From Ruminococcus gauvreauii (lineage in GTDB: Bacteria > Bacillota > Clostridia > Lachnospirales > Lachnospiraceae), in contig NZ_CP102290.1 of the NCBI RefSeq assembly GCF_025151995.1, positions 3,100,001 to 3,164,000 on the forward strand: a DNA stretch of 64,000 bases, written 5' to 3'. The translations under genes were made by a program, and so were the position numbers. Positions 33,124-41,161 of this stretch are shown piece by piece. The notes beneath the pieces were generated by a model. The model made no database searches, was not told the DNA's origin, and was given only the letters and a program-made list of their open reading frames with translations. Numbering within the stretch: position 1 is the stretch's first letter; each line of letters opens with the position of its first letter.

Positions 33124-33703
33124 AGATATTGTATTTTCCTATCAGGAAGAGGGTGAACCGGTTCTGAATCGTGTCAGCCTGGAAGTGGGCTCACAGGAAC
33201 GCATAGGCGTCACCGCCCCCAGCGGTTACGGGAAGACTACGCTGATGAAGATTATCGGGGGGTATATGCAGCCGGATTCGGGACAGGTCCTGCTGGATGG
33301 CCGCCCGCTTCCGAAGAAAGGATACTGTCCGGTACAGATGATCTGGCAGCATCCTGAGAAATCAGTCAATCCCAGGCTGAAGATGGAGGCAGTGCTGGAG
33401 GAAGGAGACCAGATTGAAGAACGTGTGGTCCGCGGACTGGGGATTGAACCGGATTGGCTCGGACGATATCCGCAGGAGCTTTCCGGAGGAGAGCTGCAGC
33501 GTTTTTGCATAGCCAGAGCCCTTGGACAAAGAACCCGCTACCTGATTGCCGATGAGATCAGTACCATGCTGGACCTGATTACCCAGGGACAGATCTGGAA
33601 CTTCCTGCTCCGGGAAGTGAAGGAGAGAAAGATTGGAATGCTGGTGGTCAGCCACAGCCAGGAACTGCTGGACTATGTGTGTACCAGCCAGATACGGCTA
33701 TAA
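33107..33703 (+). CDS. ABC transporter ATP-binding protein, short NikE/DppF type
   Basis: The product is 198 residues from ATG 33107 behind GAGGAGG. Walker A APSGYGKTTLM has Tyr in a usually Gly/Ala position, the signature is LSGGELQRF, Walker B is YLIADEISTMLD (Ile-Ser instead of Pro-Thr) and the switch is VVSHSQELLD. It lacks the C-terminal oligopeptide extension seen in the partner and is much shorter than DppF. It completes the five-gene uptake operon, which ends at a strong terminator. Confidence 0.88.
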   Translation: MSLQAKDIVFSYQEEGEPVLNRVSLEVGSQERIGVTAPSGYGKTTLMKIIGGYMQPDSGQVLLDGRPLPKKGYCPVQMIWQHPEKSVNPRLKMEAVLEEGDQIEERVVRGLGIEPDWLGRYPQELSGGELQRFCIARALGQRTRYLIADEISTMLDLITQGQIWNFLLREVKERKIGMLVVSHSQELLDYVCTSQIRL

Positions 33704-33712
33704 CTCAAGAAC

Positions 33713-33753
33713 ACAGAAGGAGTCCGGGGCAGTTGCCCGCGGACTCCTTCTGT
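33713..33753. terminator. Bidirectional terminator
   Basis: ACAGAAGGAGTCC/GGACTCCTTCTGT, 13-bp perfect stem with a 15-nt loop, between the uptake operon and the convergent CNNM gene. Confidence 0.85.
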
Positions 33754-33758
33754 CATGG

Positions 33759-35048
33759 TCAATGTTTTCGTTTTTTAACCGTCGTACTGCCGATCCGGTG
33801 GTTAAAGACCGAATGTACCTGGACATGTATATCATCGGTTTCACATTCAAAACACTCTTCATCGTTGGGAACCCTGCCGATGACGCTGCACAGGTACCCC
33901 CCGTACGTATCGTAATCATCGACGGGAAGTTTGATGCCCAGGATGTCCGCAACATCGTCGAGCGCAGCGCAGCCCTGGATGCACCAGGTATCATCGCTGA
34001 TCTGTTCGATATCTGCCGGTTCCTCGGTCTCGTACAGATCACCGACAATCTCTTCGATCAGATCATGGACGGTTATGATACCGCTCAGTCCGCCGTATTC
34101 ATCCAGCACGACGGCAAAATAGATACGGGAATTTTTCATGTTCTGAAACAGTACATTGGCTTTCATGCTCTCGGGTACAAAATAAGGCTTGTCAAGTGCT
34201 GCATCCAGTACATGTTCACGCGTCCGGTTTTTGATCCGGAAGTATTCTTTGGTATTTAAGATGCCGATGATATCGTCATTGCTCTCGCCGCAGACCGGAT
34301 AATAAGTATGGCGGCTGCTGTAAATCGTATCTTCCCATTTCTCGATGTCGTCTGTTATGTACAGAGCGATCACATCGATACGATGAGTACAGATCTGTTC
34401 TACTGAGATATCGTCAAATTCAAATACATTCTGTATAATTTCATTCTCGTGTATATCAATCGTTCCGTCCTCACTTCCTTCCATCAGAAGCATGCGGATC
34501 TCTTCCTCGGTTACCTTTTCATCATCCTCATCAGGATTGATCCCCAGGAGCCTGAGCATTACATTGGTGGAGGCAGTTAGCAGCGCGACGAGCGGTGCAA
34601 ATGCCTTCGATACTCCGTACAGAAGGTGGGACATCTTCAGTGAGAGGGCGTCGGCCTGCTTCATTGCGATCCGTTTCGGCACCAGCTCTCCGAAGACCAG
34701 GCTGAAATATGAGAGAATCAGTGTTATGAGAAAGACAGCCAGGGAGTTCATTATATTCCTGGGTATGGGTACGCCGGCGCTGATAAGGATATCGACGAGA
34801 GGACCTGCGAAATTGTCAGCGGCGAAAGCACTTCCCAGCAGCGATGCAAGCGTAATGGCAACCTGTATGGTGGCGAGAAAACGTGCCGGCTGTTCGGTCA
34901 GGGAAGAGAGTTTTACTGCCCGGGAATCACCCTGCGCGGTGAGTCGTTTCAGTTTCGTATCGTTCATAGAAATAACGGCGATCTCTGCGCTTGCAAAAGT
35001 CGCATTCAAAATGATCAGAATGATCTGTAAGATAATTGCACCAATCAT
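33759..35048 (-). CDS. CNNM/CorC family membrane protein (hemolysin-type)
   Basis: The 429-residue protein starts with a DUF21/CNNM membrane domain (about 1-190, with FASAEIAVISMNDTKLKRL and FGELVPKRIAMKQAD). A CBS pair follows (about 205-330, IMTTR-equivalent IDVIALYITD and LVIPxS region), then a C-terminal CorC_HlyC domain (ISDDTWCIQGCAALDDVADI). Relatives export Mg2+ or other divalent ions. GGAGG precedes the ATG. A structured leader with a terminator just upstream suggests regulation by attenuation, perhaps metal-sensing. Confidence 0.93.
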   Translation of the reverse strand: MIGAIILQIILIILNATFASAEIAVISMNDTKLKRLTAQGDSRAVKLSSLTEQPARFLATIQVAITLASLLGSAFAADNFAGPLVDILISAGVPIPRNIMNSLAVFLITLILSYFSLVFGELVPKRIAMKQADALSLKMSHLLYGVSKAFAPLVALLTASTNVMLRLLGINPDEDDEKVTEEEIRMLLMEGSEDGTIDIHENEIIQNVFEFDDISVEQICTHRIDVIALYITDDIEKWEDTIYSSRHTYYPVCGESNDDIIGILNTKEYFRIKNRTREHVLDAALDKPYFVPESMKANVLFQNMKNSRIYFAVVLDEYGGLSGIITVHDLIEEIVGDLYETEEPADIEQISDDTWCIQGCAALDDVADILGIKLPVDDYDTYGGYLCSVIGRVPNDEECFECETDDIHVQVHSVFNHRIGSTTVKKRKH

Positions 35049-35097
35049 AGTATTGGAAACCTCCTTGATTTTTTATATGTGACATGTAAGAGAACAT

Positions 35098-35240
35098 AAA
35101 AAGGCATAGTCTGTACTTCGGTTCGGAAGCGCAGACTATACCTCAGCTATCTAAGATACTGCATGGAACAGTCGATGTCATCATATGATAATCAGTAAGG
35201 GTTGTTTCCCTGTGGCTATTGTCACTGTCGTCCATTTAAA
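35098..35240 (-). promoter_or_regulatory. Structured leader with intrinsic terminator upstream of CNNM gene (riboswitch candidate)
   Basis: On the minus strand a domain closed by ATGGA..ACAGT with ACTGT.CCAT (35224-35235 / 35163-35172) encloses an AGGG/CCCT hairpin and a short ATCATATGAT stem. A 12-bp terminator stem (35102-35113 / 35132-35143) with a T-run stands about 55 bp before the start codon. A terminator placed before its own gene signals conditional readthrough. It does not match the M-box or yybP-ykoY consensus as I remember them. Confidence 0.6.
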
Positions 35241-35320
35241 TTTATCACACCTTTCTTTTTTGGTATATAACGTATCATAGATTTTATGATATGTCAATAA
35301 CCCGGCAGCTGGGGAAATAC

Positions 35321-35348
35321 TTGACATTACCCGTGAATATCTTATAAT
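35321..35348 (+). promoter_or_regulatory. Sigma-A promoter of zinc-ribbon membrane protein gene
   Basis: TTGACA (35321-35326), 16 bp, TATAAT (35343-35348). Just upstream a TATCATA/TATGATA inverted repeat (35272-35290) may be an operator for either direction. Confidence 0.7.
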
Positions 35349-35389
35349 TTTAACATAGGAATAAAAAATAAAGGAAAGAGGAGGGGACT

Positions 35390-36499
35390 ATGGCAAATTT
35401 CTGTACAAAATGCGGGAAACCGCTGATCAACGGACAACCCTGCGGCTGCACGGAGAAGACATCATCGGTCTGCGGTTCACAGGAAGAAAAAGTGACGGAA
35501 GTCTCGGCACAGGATCGGGAGAAAGCCCGGGATACAGCGGGACAGGCAGATCATGATGCAAAGACTCCTGATGATGGGGGAAGATCAACAGATTTGCAGG
35601 AAGATCAGGATAGAGAGTGTCAGAAGAACCCGTATCAGGGGAATCCGTACATGGGGCCGCAGCCGGGGAATCCATATCAGGGGAATCCGTACATGGGGCC
35701 GCAGCCGGGGAATCCATATCAGGGAAATCCGTACATGGGGCCGCAGCCGGGGAATCCGTATCAGGGGAACCCGTATGTGGGACCGCAGCCGGGGAATCCG
35801 TATCAGAGCAGTCCATATGGAGGACCACAGGGTAACTTCAACACCCAGTGGTTTAATGAGAAAAAAGGTCAGTTCGTGAAGAATACGAAAAATATGTTCG
35901 CTGAAATTATTCCGCTGATCTCCAGACCGGATTCAACGATCAGAAAGATCAGTGACAGCAACAACAGTGTGATGGGACTGGAGATGGTTGGGCTGAAGGC
36001 GCTGATCTGTTTTCTGGTCAGCCTGGTGGCCATATCGAAACTGAAGAGCATCTCTTATGGTGCGGTGGATATTTCGATCCTGAAGGTATTTCTTCTGATC
36101 ATCATAGCTGCCTTTGGCGGGGCGTATCTTCAGGCGGGGATCTTTAAGGGAGTTGTTGCCATGTTTGGAGGGAGTACGACACTGCATAAAATGCTGACTG
36201 CCGTCGGCGTATCATCATTTGCTGACAGTGCAGGTATTTTGCTGTCGGCGATCTTTGCGCTGGCGCTTCCCAAATTTGCGGTGGTTCTGTTTCTGATATT
36301 CGCTGCAGTCAGTTATCTGTTTTTCCTGAGGGGATATGAACACGGTGTCAGGATGGAAACGAACCGTAAGCTTTACTGCCTGATCGTATCGCTGGTGGTG
36401 ACGGCGGCAGCTGTCTGCCTGATCCTGTACATCTTTATTCCGATTATTGCGGATGCGGGAACGCAAAATCTGATGAGTATGTTTCGGGGAATGATGTAA
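35390..36499 (+). CDS. Zinc-ribbon membrane protein with proline-rich tandem repeats (Yip1-like)
   Basis: In the 369-residue product, residues 3-24 form a zinc ribbon (FCTKCGKPL, CGC). A charged linker is followed by four 14-residue repeats (NPYQGNPYMGPQPG) at about 80-135 plus a partial fifth. The C-terminal ~200 residues hold five hydrophobic helices in a Yip1-like arrangement. Such proteins are common in Lachnospiraceae; the function is unknown, with the Pro/Tyr/Gly repeats likely extended and cytosolic. GAGGAGG precedes the ATG, and it has its own promoter. Confidence 0.75.
   Translation: MANFCTKCGKPLINGQPCGCTEKTSSVCGSQEEKVTEVSAQDREKARDTAGQADHDAKTPDDGGRSTDLQEDQDRECQKNPYQGNPYMGPQPGNPYQGNPYMGPQPGNPYQGNPYMGPQPGNPYQGNPYVGPQPGNPYQSSPYGGPQGNFNTQWFNEKKGQFVKNTKNMFAEIIPLISRPDSTIRKISDSNNSVMGLEMVGLKALICFLVSLVAISKLKSISYGAVDISILKVFLLIIIAAFGGAYLQAGIFKGVVAMFGGSTTLHKMLTAVGVSSFADSAGILLSAIFALALPKFAVVLFLIFAAVSYLFFLRGYEHGVRMETNRKLYCLIVSLVVTAAAVCLILYIFIPIIADAGTQNLMSMFRGMM
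35627..35794 (+). repeat. Four tandem 42-bp repeats in coding sequence
   Basis: Four 42-bp units begin at 35627, 35669, 35711 and 35753; the first three differ at very few bases and the fourth at several more. A partial unit follows. Copy number may vary between strains by slippage. Confidence 0.9.
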
Positions 36500-36505
36500 G
36501 ACCCT

Positions 36506-36583
36506 TTGACAAGTGGGAATTTTATGGTATGATACTAAAATAATAATGTAAAAAGCTGAGTCGCCCACGAACAGGCGGCTCAG
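36506..36583 (+). promoter_or_regulatory. glnS promoter and leader hairpin
   Basis: TTGACA (36506-36511), 16 bp, TATGAT (36528-36533). A 10-bp hairpin CTGAGTCGCC/GGCGGCTCAG (36556-36583, one T-G) ends 23 bp before the start codon. No T-box sequence is seen. Confidence 0.6.
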
Positions 36584-36606
36584 TTCGCACCTGAGGAGGA
36601 AAACAA

Positions 36607-38271
36607 GTGGAAAAAGAAACGATTTCCAAAAATTTTATTGAGCAGATCATCGAAAAGGATCTGTCTGAAGGTTCATATGAGGAGATATGTACCAGATTTC
36701 CGCCGGAGCCGAATGGTTATCTGCATATCGGACATGCCAAATCCATACTGTTGAACTATGGGCTGGCACAGGAATATCATGGGAAGTTTAATCTTCGCTT
36801 TGACGATACGAATCCTACGAAAGAGAAAGAAGAATTTGTGGATTCGATCAAAGAGGATGTCGCATGGCTGGGGGCTGACTGGGAAGATCGTCTGTTTCTC
36901 GCATCCAACTATTTTCCGCAGATGTATGAGGCGGCAGTGAAGCTGATCAAAAAAGGCAAAGCATATGTCTGCGATCTGACTGCGGAAGAGATCAGAGAAT
37001 ACCGCGGAACGCTGACAAAGCCCGGAAAAAACAGTCCGTACAGAGAAAGAAGCGCAGAGGAGAATCTGAGACTGTTCCAGGAGATGAAAGAAGGAAAATA
37101 TCAGGACGGTGAAAAAGTACTCCGTGCAAAAATCGATATGTCCTCTCCGAACATCAATATGAGAGATCCGATCATTTACCGGGTAGCGCATATGACACAT
37201 CACAACACCGGGGATGCATGGTGTATTTATCCGATGTACGACTTTGCGCATCCGATCGAGGATGCGATTGAAGGAGTGACACATTCCATCTGTACCCTGG
37301 AATTCGAAGACCACAGACCTCTGTATGACTGGGTTGTTCAGGAGTTAGGGTACGAAAAGCCGCCGAAACAGATTGAATTTGCCAAATTATATCTGACCAA
37401 CGTTGTGACGGGAAAGCGTTATATAAAGAAACTCGTGGAAGACGGCATTGTAGACGGCTGGGATGATCCACGTCTCGTATCGATCGCGGCGCTTCGAAGA
37501 AGAGGGTTTACGCCGGAATCCATCAGGATGTTCGTGGAACTCTGTGGGGTGTCAAAGGCAAACAGTTCCGTGGACTATGCAATGCTGGAATACTGTATAC
37601 GCGAGGATCTGAAGATGAAACGGCCGCGTATGATGGCGGTGCTGGATCCGGTCAAACTTGTGATCGACAACTATCCGGAAGATCAGGTGGAATATTTTGA
37701 GGTCTCCAACAATATGGAAAATGAAGATCTCGGCACCAGAAAAGTTCCGTTTGCAAGAGAGCTGTATATCGAACGCGAAGATTTTATGGAGGAACCGCCG
37801 AGAAAGTACTTCCGGTTGTTTCCGGGAAATGAAGTCCGTCTGATGAATGCATACTTTGTCAAATGTGAAAGCTTCGTCAAAGACGAAAACGGCCGCGTGA
37901 CGGAAGTACACTGCACGTACGATCCCGAGACGAGAAGCGGAAGCGGATTTACGGGAAGAAAGGTAAAGGGTACGATTCACTGGGTGGCTGCCGCGACTGC
38001 TGTCAAGGCGGAGGTGCGCCTCTATGAAAATATCATCGATGAAGAAAAAGGGGTATACAATGAAGACGGAACTCTGAATCTGAATCCGAATTCTCTGACC
38101 GTATTAAAAGACTGTTATCTTGAGCCCTCACTTGCAGAGGCAGAAGCGTACGATAGTTTTCAGTTTGTGAGAAATGGATATTTCTGCGTGGATGTAAAAG
38201 ATTCGAAGAAAGATGCGCTTGTATTCAACAGAATTGTATCTCTGAAAAGTTCATTCAAGCTGCCGAAATAA
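36607..38271 (+). CDS. glnS: Glutaminyl-tRNA synthetase
   Basis: A 554-residue class Ic synthetase. FPPEPNGYLHIGHAKSI has HIGH at 40-43, and FDDTNPTKEKEEFVDSI, HNTGDAWCIYPMYDFAHP and EFEDHRPLYDWV are GlnRS blocks. The KMSKS loop is replaced by VVTGKRYIKKLVEDG, still basic. C-terminal beta-barrels bind the anticodon. It charges tRNA-Gln directly. The start is GTG with AGGAGG 7 bp before. Confidence 0.95.
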   Translation: MEKETISKNFIEQIIEKDLSEGSYEEICTRFPPEPNGYLHIGHAKSILLNYGLAQEYHGKFNLRFDDTNPTKEKEEFVDSIKEDVAWLGADWEDRLFLASNYFPQMYEAAVKLIKKGKAYVCDLTAEEIREYRGTLTKPGKNSPYRERSAEENLRLFQEMKEGKYQDGEKVLRAKIDMSSPNINMRDPIIYRVAHMTHHNTGDAWCIYPMYDFAHPIEDAIEGVTHSICTLEFEDHRPLYDWVVQELGYEKPPKQIEFAKLYLTNVVTGKRYIKKLVEDGIVDGWDDPRLVSIAALRRRGFTPESIRMFVELCGVSKANSSVDYAMLEYCIREDLKMKRPRMMAVLDPVKLVIDNYPEDQVEYFEVSNNMENEDLGTRKVPFARELYIEREDFMEEPPRKYFRLFPGNEVRLMNAYFVKCESFVKDENGRVTEVHCTYDPETRSGSGFTGRKVKGTIHWVAAATAVKAEVRLYENIIDEEKGVYNEDGTLNLNPNSLTVLKDCYLEPSLAEAEAYDSFQFVRNGYFCVDVKDSKKDALVFNRIVSLKSSFKLPK

Positions 38272-38282
38272 GAGGGTGAAGG

Positions 38283-39686
38283 ATGAGAGAGCTGACCATA
38301 TCTCTGGATGGAGAGAGTAAAACTCCCCTGTATGAACAGATTTATCAGCACCTGAAAATGGAAATTCAAAAGAGGCAGATACTCCCGGGGGAGTGTCTGC
38401 CTTCTACGCGTGCACTGAGCCGTTACCTGCAGGTCAGCAGGAGCACTGTGGACCTTGCCTATATGCAGCTGATGTCGGAAGGATACATCGAATCTATCCC
38501 ATACAGGGGATATTTCGTATGTGAACTTGAAGGCATATATCAGTTTCCGGAAGAAGAGGCTGTGCCGGACGAGAAAAAGCCGGGAAATCTGGAGGAATAC
38601 ACATACGATTTTGCGGTCAATGGTATCGATGCGCATGGCTTTCCGCAGAATCAGTGGAGAAAAATATCAAAGGAAATCCTTCAGCAGGATGACACATCGC
38701 TGTTTCAGCTGGGAGATCCGCAGGGAGAATGGGAACTCCGCCAGGTTCTGGCATCCTATCTGCACCATGCCCGCGGAGTGCACTGTACGCCGGGACAGAT
38801 TATCGTGGGCGCCGGAAACGATTACCTGCTGATGCTGCTCAGGGTAATCCTGGGGCAGCACCATGTGATCGCCATGGAGAACCCAACGTATAAGAGCGCG
38901 TATCAGGGGTTTTTGAACCTGGAATATCAGGTATGCAGCATAGCCATGGATGATGCGGGTATGAGGATCGATGAACTGGAGAGAAGCGGCGCAGATATTG
39001 CTTACGTGATGCCGTCTCACCAGTTCCCCATGGGAAATGTCATGCCGGTCAAACGGCGCATGCAGCTGCTTTCGTGGGCGGATGACGCCGGCGAACGCTA
39101 CATCATTGAGGATGATTATGACAGTGAATTTCGGTACCGCGGAAAGCCGATTCCGGCACTGCAGGGGTATGACAGCCATCAGAATGTGATTTATCTCGGC
39201 ACGTTTTCCAAATCAATCGCACCTGCAATACGTATCAGTTATATGGTTTTGCCGGAAAAGCTGGTCAAACGATATGGACAGTGCGGAAGCAATTTTTCTG
39301 CCACAGTATCGAAAGTGGACCAGAGGATTATCGAACTGCTGATCCGTGACGGGCATTACGAGCGGCATCTGAACCGGATGCGGGCCCTGTACAAAGGAAA
39401 ACATGATGTACTTCTTGCAGAATTGAAACAGATGACGGATATCTGCCGGGTGTTTGGGGAAAATGCGGGAGTTCATGTGGGGCTGACATTCACCGGCGGA
39501 ATAACAGAACAGGAAGCTGTGGAGCGGGCTGCTGCACAGGGTGTTCGTATCTATGGACTTTCTGCCTATGATACCGCAGGCAGTATGTCTCCGGAAGAAT
39601 CCCGGGCGGTGATTCTCGGGTATGCGACGCTGTCCGAGGAGGAAATACGGCAGGGGATGAACAGGCTTTGCCGGGCATGGAAATAA
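38283..39686 (+). CDS. MocR family regulator (GntR HTH fused to aminotransferase-like domain)
   Basis: The 467-residue protein has an N-terminal GntR winged helix (about 10-75, LPSTRALSRYLQVSRSTVDLAY) joined to a fold-type I aminotransferase. The PLP lysine lies in YLGTFSKSIAPAIR, with EDDYDSEFRYRG before it. MocR proteins sense PLP or amino acids and control B6 or amino-acid genes. It starts 12 bp after glnS, so may be co-transcribed with it. Its target is unknown. Confidence 0.92.
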   Translation: MRELTISLDGESKTPLYEQIYQHLKMEIQKRQILPGECLPSTRALSRYLQVSRSTVDLAYMQLMSEGYIESIPYRGYFVCELEGIYQFPEEEAVPDEKKPGNLEEYTYDFAVNGIDAHGFPQNQWRKISKEILQQDDTSLFQLGDPQGEWELRQVLASYLHHARGVHCTPGQIIVGAGNDYLLMLLRVILGQHHVIAMENPTYKSAYQGFLNLEYQVCSIAMDDAGMRIDELERSGADIAYVMPSHQFPMGNVMPVKRRMQLLSWADDAGERYIIEDDYDSEFRYRGKPIPALQGYDSHQNVIYLGTFSKSIAPAIRISYMVLPEKLVKRYGQCGSNFSATVSKVDQRIIELLIRDGHYERHLNRMRALYKGKHDVLLAELKQMTDICRVFGENAGVHVGLTFTGGITEQEAVERAAAQGVRIYGLSAYDTAGSMSPEESRAVILGYATLSEEEIRQGMNRLCRAWK

Positions 39687-39692
39687 ACGACA

Positions 39693-39729
39693 GAAGAGGC
39701 TGATTTCTTGTGACGAAATCAGCCTCTTC
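39693..39729. terminator. Bidirectional terminator
   Basis: GAAGAGGCTGATTTC/GAAATCAGCCTCTTC, 15-bp perfect stem with a 7-nt loop. Confidence 0.88.
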
Positions 39730-39743
39730 CTTCATAGCATCGT

Positions 39744-40043
39744 TTATATGGTTTCTGAGGTATTCTCTGCTTCTTTTTCTGTTTTTTCAACAGCCTCTTT
39801 CACAGCTTCTTCTGCAGCTTTTTCAGGATGCTCATCCTGGGCAGCAACCGCATCGCCGGAGATTGTCGTATAACTTCGGCTGGTGTCGGCACATCCGGGA
39901 CAGGAGTCAAAATCGTCCTCTCCTTCCTCGAACAGGTCATCACCGTCTTTTTCAAATTTTTTGAAAAAAATAATGAGCCCGCCGATAGCGGCACCGATAA
40001 ATGCAAGGCATGCCAGCTTCTTTATGACATTGTTTTTGCACAT
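39744..40043 (-). CDS. Small single-span membrane protein with acidic tail
   Basis: The product is 99 residues from ATG 40043 (GGAG about 10 bp before; a second ATG nine bases upstream is too close). One membrane helix near the N-terminus (LACLAFIGAAIGGLIIFF) is followed by a Glu/Asp-rich tail with a CPGC pair and an Ala/Glu-rich helix. Not recognised. Confidence 0.55.
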   Translation of the reverse strand: MCKNNVIKKLACLAFIGAAIGGLIIFFKKFEKDGDDLFEEGEDDFDSCPGCADTSRSYTTISGDAVAAQDEHPEKAAEEAVKEAVEKTEKEAENTSETI

Positions 40044-40132
40044 AGCAATCATTCTCCTTTTTTATAACCTGAATTTAAAATCATTGTAATACTTTTCTGT
40101 AAAAAAAGAAAGCATAAAGTAAAAAAAACTGA

Positions 40133-40154
40133 AAATCGGTTGCGGCACCGATTT
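40133..40154. promoter_or_regulatory. Inverted repeat AAATCGGT-N6-ACCGATTT
   Basis: A perfect 8-bp-arm palindrome lies between the small membrane protein gene and the phosphatase gene. A second small hairpin AAAGC/GCTTT with a T-run (40170-40188) precedes the phosphatase ribosome site. It is either an operator or a terminator. Confidence 0.4.
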
Positions 40155-40226
40155 GAGCGGGGTATACTTAAAGCGTATGCTTTTTTTTGAATTTTAAACA
40201 AAAATGCGCGAAAAAGGAGAACATGG

Positions 40227-40907
40227 ATGTACAAGGCATGTTTATTTGATTTGGATGGAACACTATTAGATACCGTAGAGTCTATTGCGCATGTGGCAAA
40301 TCAGGTACTGACACATTATGGACTGGACTCGGTTCCGGTGGAACTTTTCAATTATTTTGCCGGTGACGGTGCGGATGAACTGATCAGGCGCTGCTTTGTT
40401 AAGACAGGAGGCGATCTGTCGTACCTGGATGAGGCAAGACAGATGTACCGGGATTTATTTGCAAAAGACCCTCTTTATCATGTGAGGGCGTATGAAGGCA
40501 TGCCGGAGACACTGCTGGAGCTGAGAGAACGCGGAGTACATCTGGCCGTCTGTACGAACAAGCCGCATCCGGCGGCTGTGGGGGCCATTCATGGGATATA
40601 CGGGGATGGGCTGTTCGATGTCATTCAGGGGCAGATGCCAAGTATCCCGCGGAAACCTGCGCCTGACAGTGCTCTGCTGATCGCGCACAGACTGGGAGTG
40701 AAGCCGGAAGAATGCATGTATGTCGGCGATACCGACACAGATATGAAGACGGGCAACAGGGCGTGTATGCTGACGATCGGAGTTCTGTGGGGCTTCAGGG
40801 AACGCGGGGAACTGGAAGAACACCATGCCCATTACATTATCGAACGTCCGGAAGAATTACTGGATATACAGAGGAAAAGGGGGAAATATCATGCAGAGTT
40901 ACAGTGA
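40227..40907 (+). CDS. HAD family phosphatase (phosphoglycolate phosphatase-like)
   Basis: The 226-residue product has HAD motifs LFDLDGTLLDT (nucleophile Asp9), VCTNKPHP (motif II Thr), PRKPAPDSALL (motif III Lys) and YVGDTDTDMKTG (motif IV). A cap domain lies at about 20-85. It is Gph-like; substrate specificity in this superfamily is not readable from sequence. AAAAAGGAG precedes the ATG. The stop lies inside the next gene. Confidence 0.88.
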   Translation: MYKACLFDLDGTLLDTVESIAHVANQVLTHYGLDSVPVELFNYFAGDGADELIRRCFVKTGGDLSYLDEARQMYRDLFAKDPLYHVRAYEGMPETLLELRERGVHLAVCTNKPHPAAVGAIHGIYGDGLFDVIQGQMPSIPRKPAPDSALLIAHRLGVKPEECMYVGDTDTDMKTGNRACMLTIGVLWGFRERGELEEHHAHYIIERPEELLDIQRKRGKYHAELQ

Positions 40908-41154
40908 AGAATGTCTGGAAGTATTTTTAAAAAAACAGTCACAGCTTTTTGATGAACCGGTGGCAGAGACACTCGCGGAGGCCGAGGCGTTTCTGGAAGA
41001 CTGTATGGCCGTCGTTGTGGATTCTATCAGGGAGGTCCGTGATTACATGGAGGAATCCGGAATGGATGTGCAGGATATGCCGGATGATGAGCTGAGAGAG
41101 GCCAGTGAAGTGTTTGAGCTGCCGGACGGAAAATATCTGATTGTGGAAGGGTAA
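40891..41154 (+). CDS. Small acidic protein between phosphatase and FAD oxidoreductase
   Basis: The product is 87 residues from ATG 40891 (AGGGGG upstream), overlapping the phosphatase end by 17 bp. Helical and acidic (EAEAFLEDCMAVVVDSIREV), ending LPDGKYLIVEG. Family not recognised. Tight packing indicates an operon with both neighbours. Confidence 0.7.
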   Translation: MQSYSEECLEVFLKKQSQLFDEPVAETLAEAEAFLEDCMAVVVDSIREVRDYMEESGMDVQDMPDDELREASEVFELPDGKYLIVEG

Positions 41155-41161
41155 AGTCTGA

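Noticed and set aside
33633..34259. A 208-codon frame opposite the CNNM gene
   Set aside because: It is a shadow of the well-supported minus-strand CNNM/CorC gene; no domain or start signal.
34492..35082. A 196-codon frame opposite the CNNM gene
   Set aside because: Antisense to a conserved membrane domain and extends into its ribosome site.
35627..35794. CRISPR array
   Set aside because: The repeats are contiguous, without spacers, and lie inside a reading frame.
35427..35828. Repetitive frames on both strands across the 42-bp repeats
   Set aside because: Tandem repeats open all frames; only the zinc-ribbon protein has a start site and domains on both sides.
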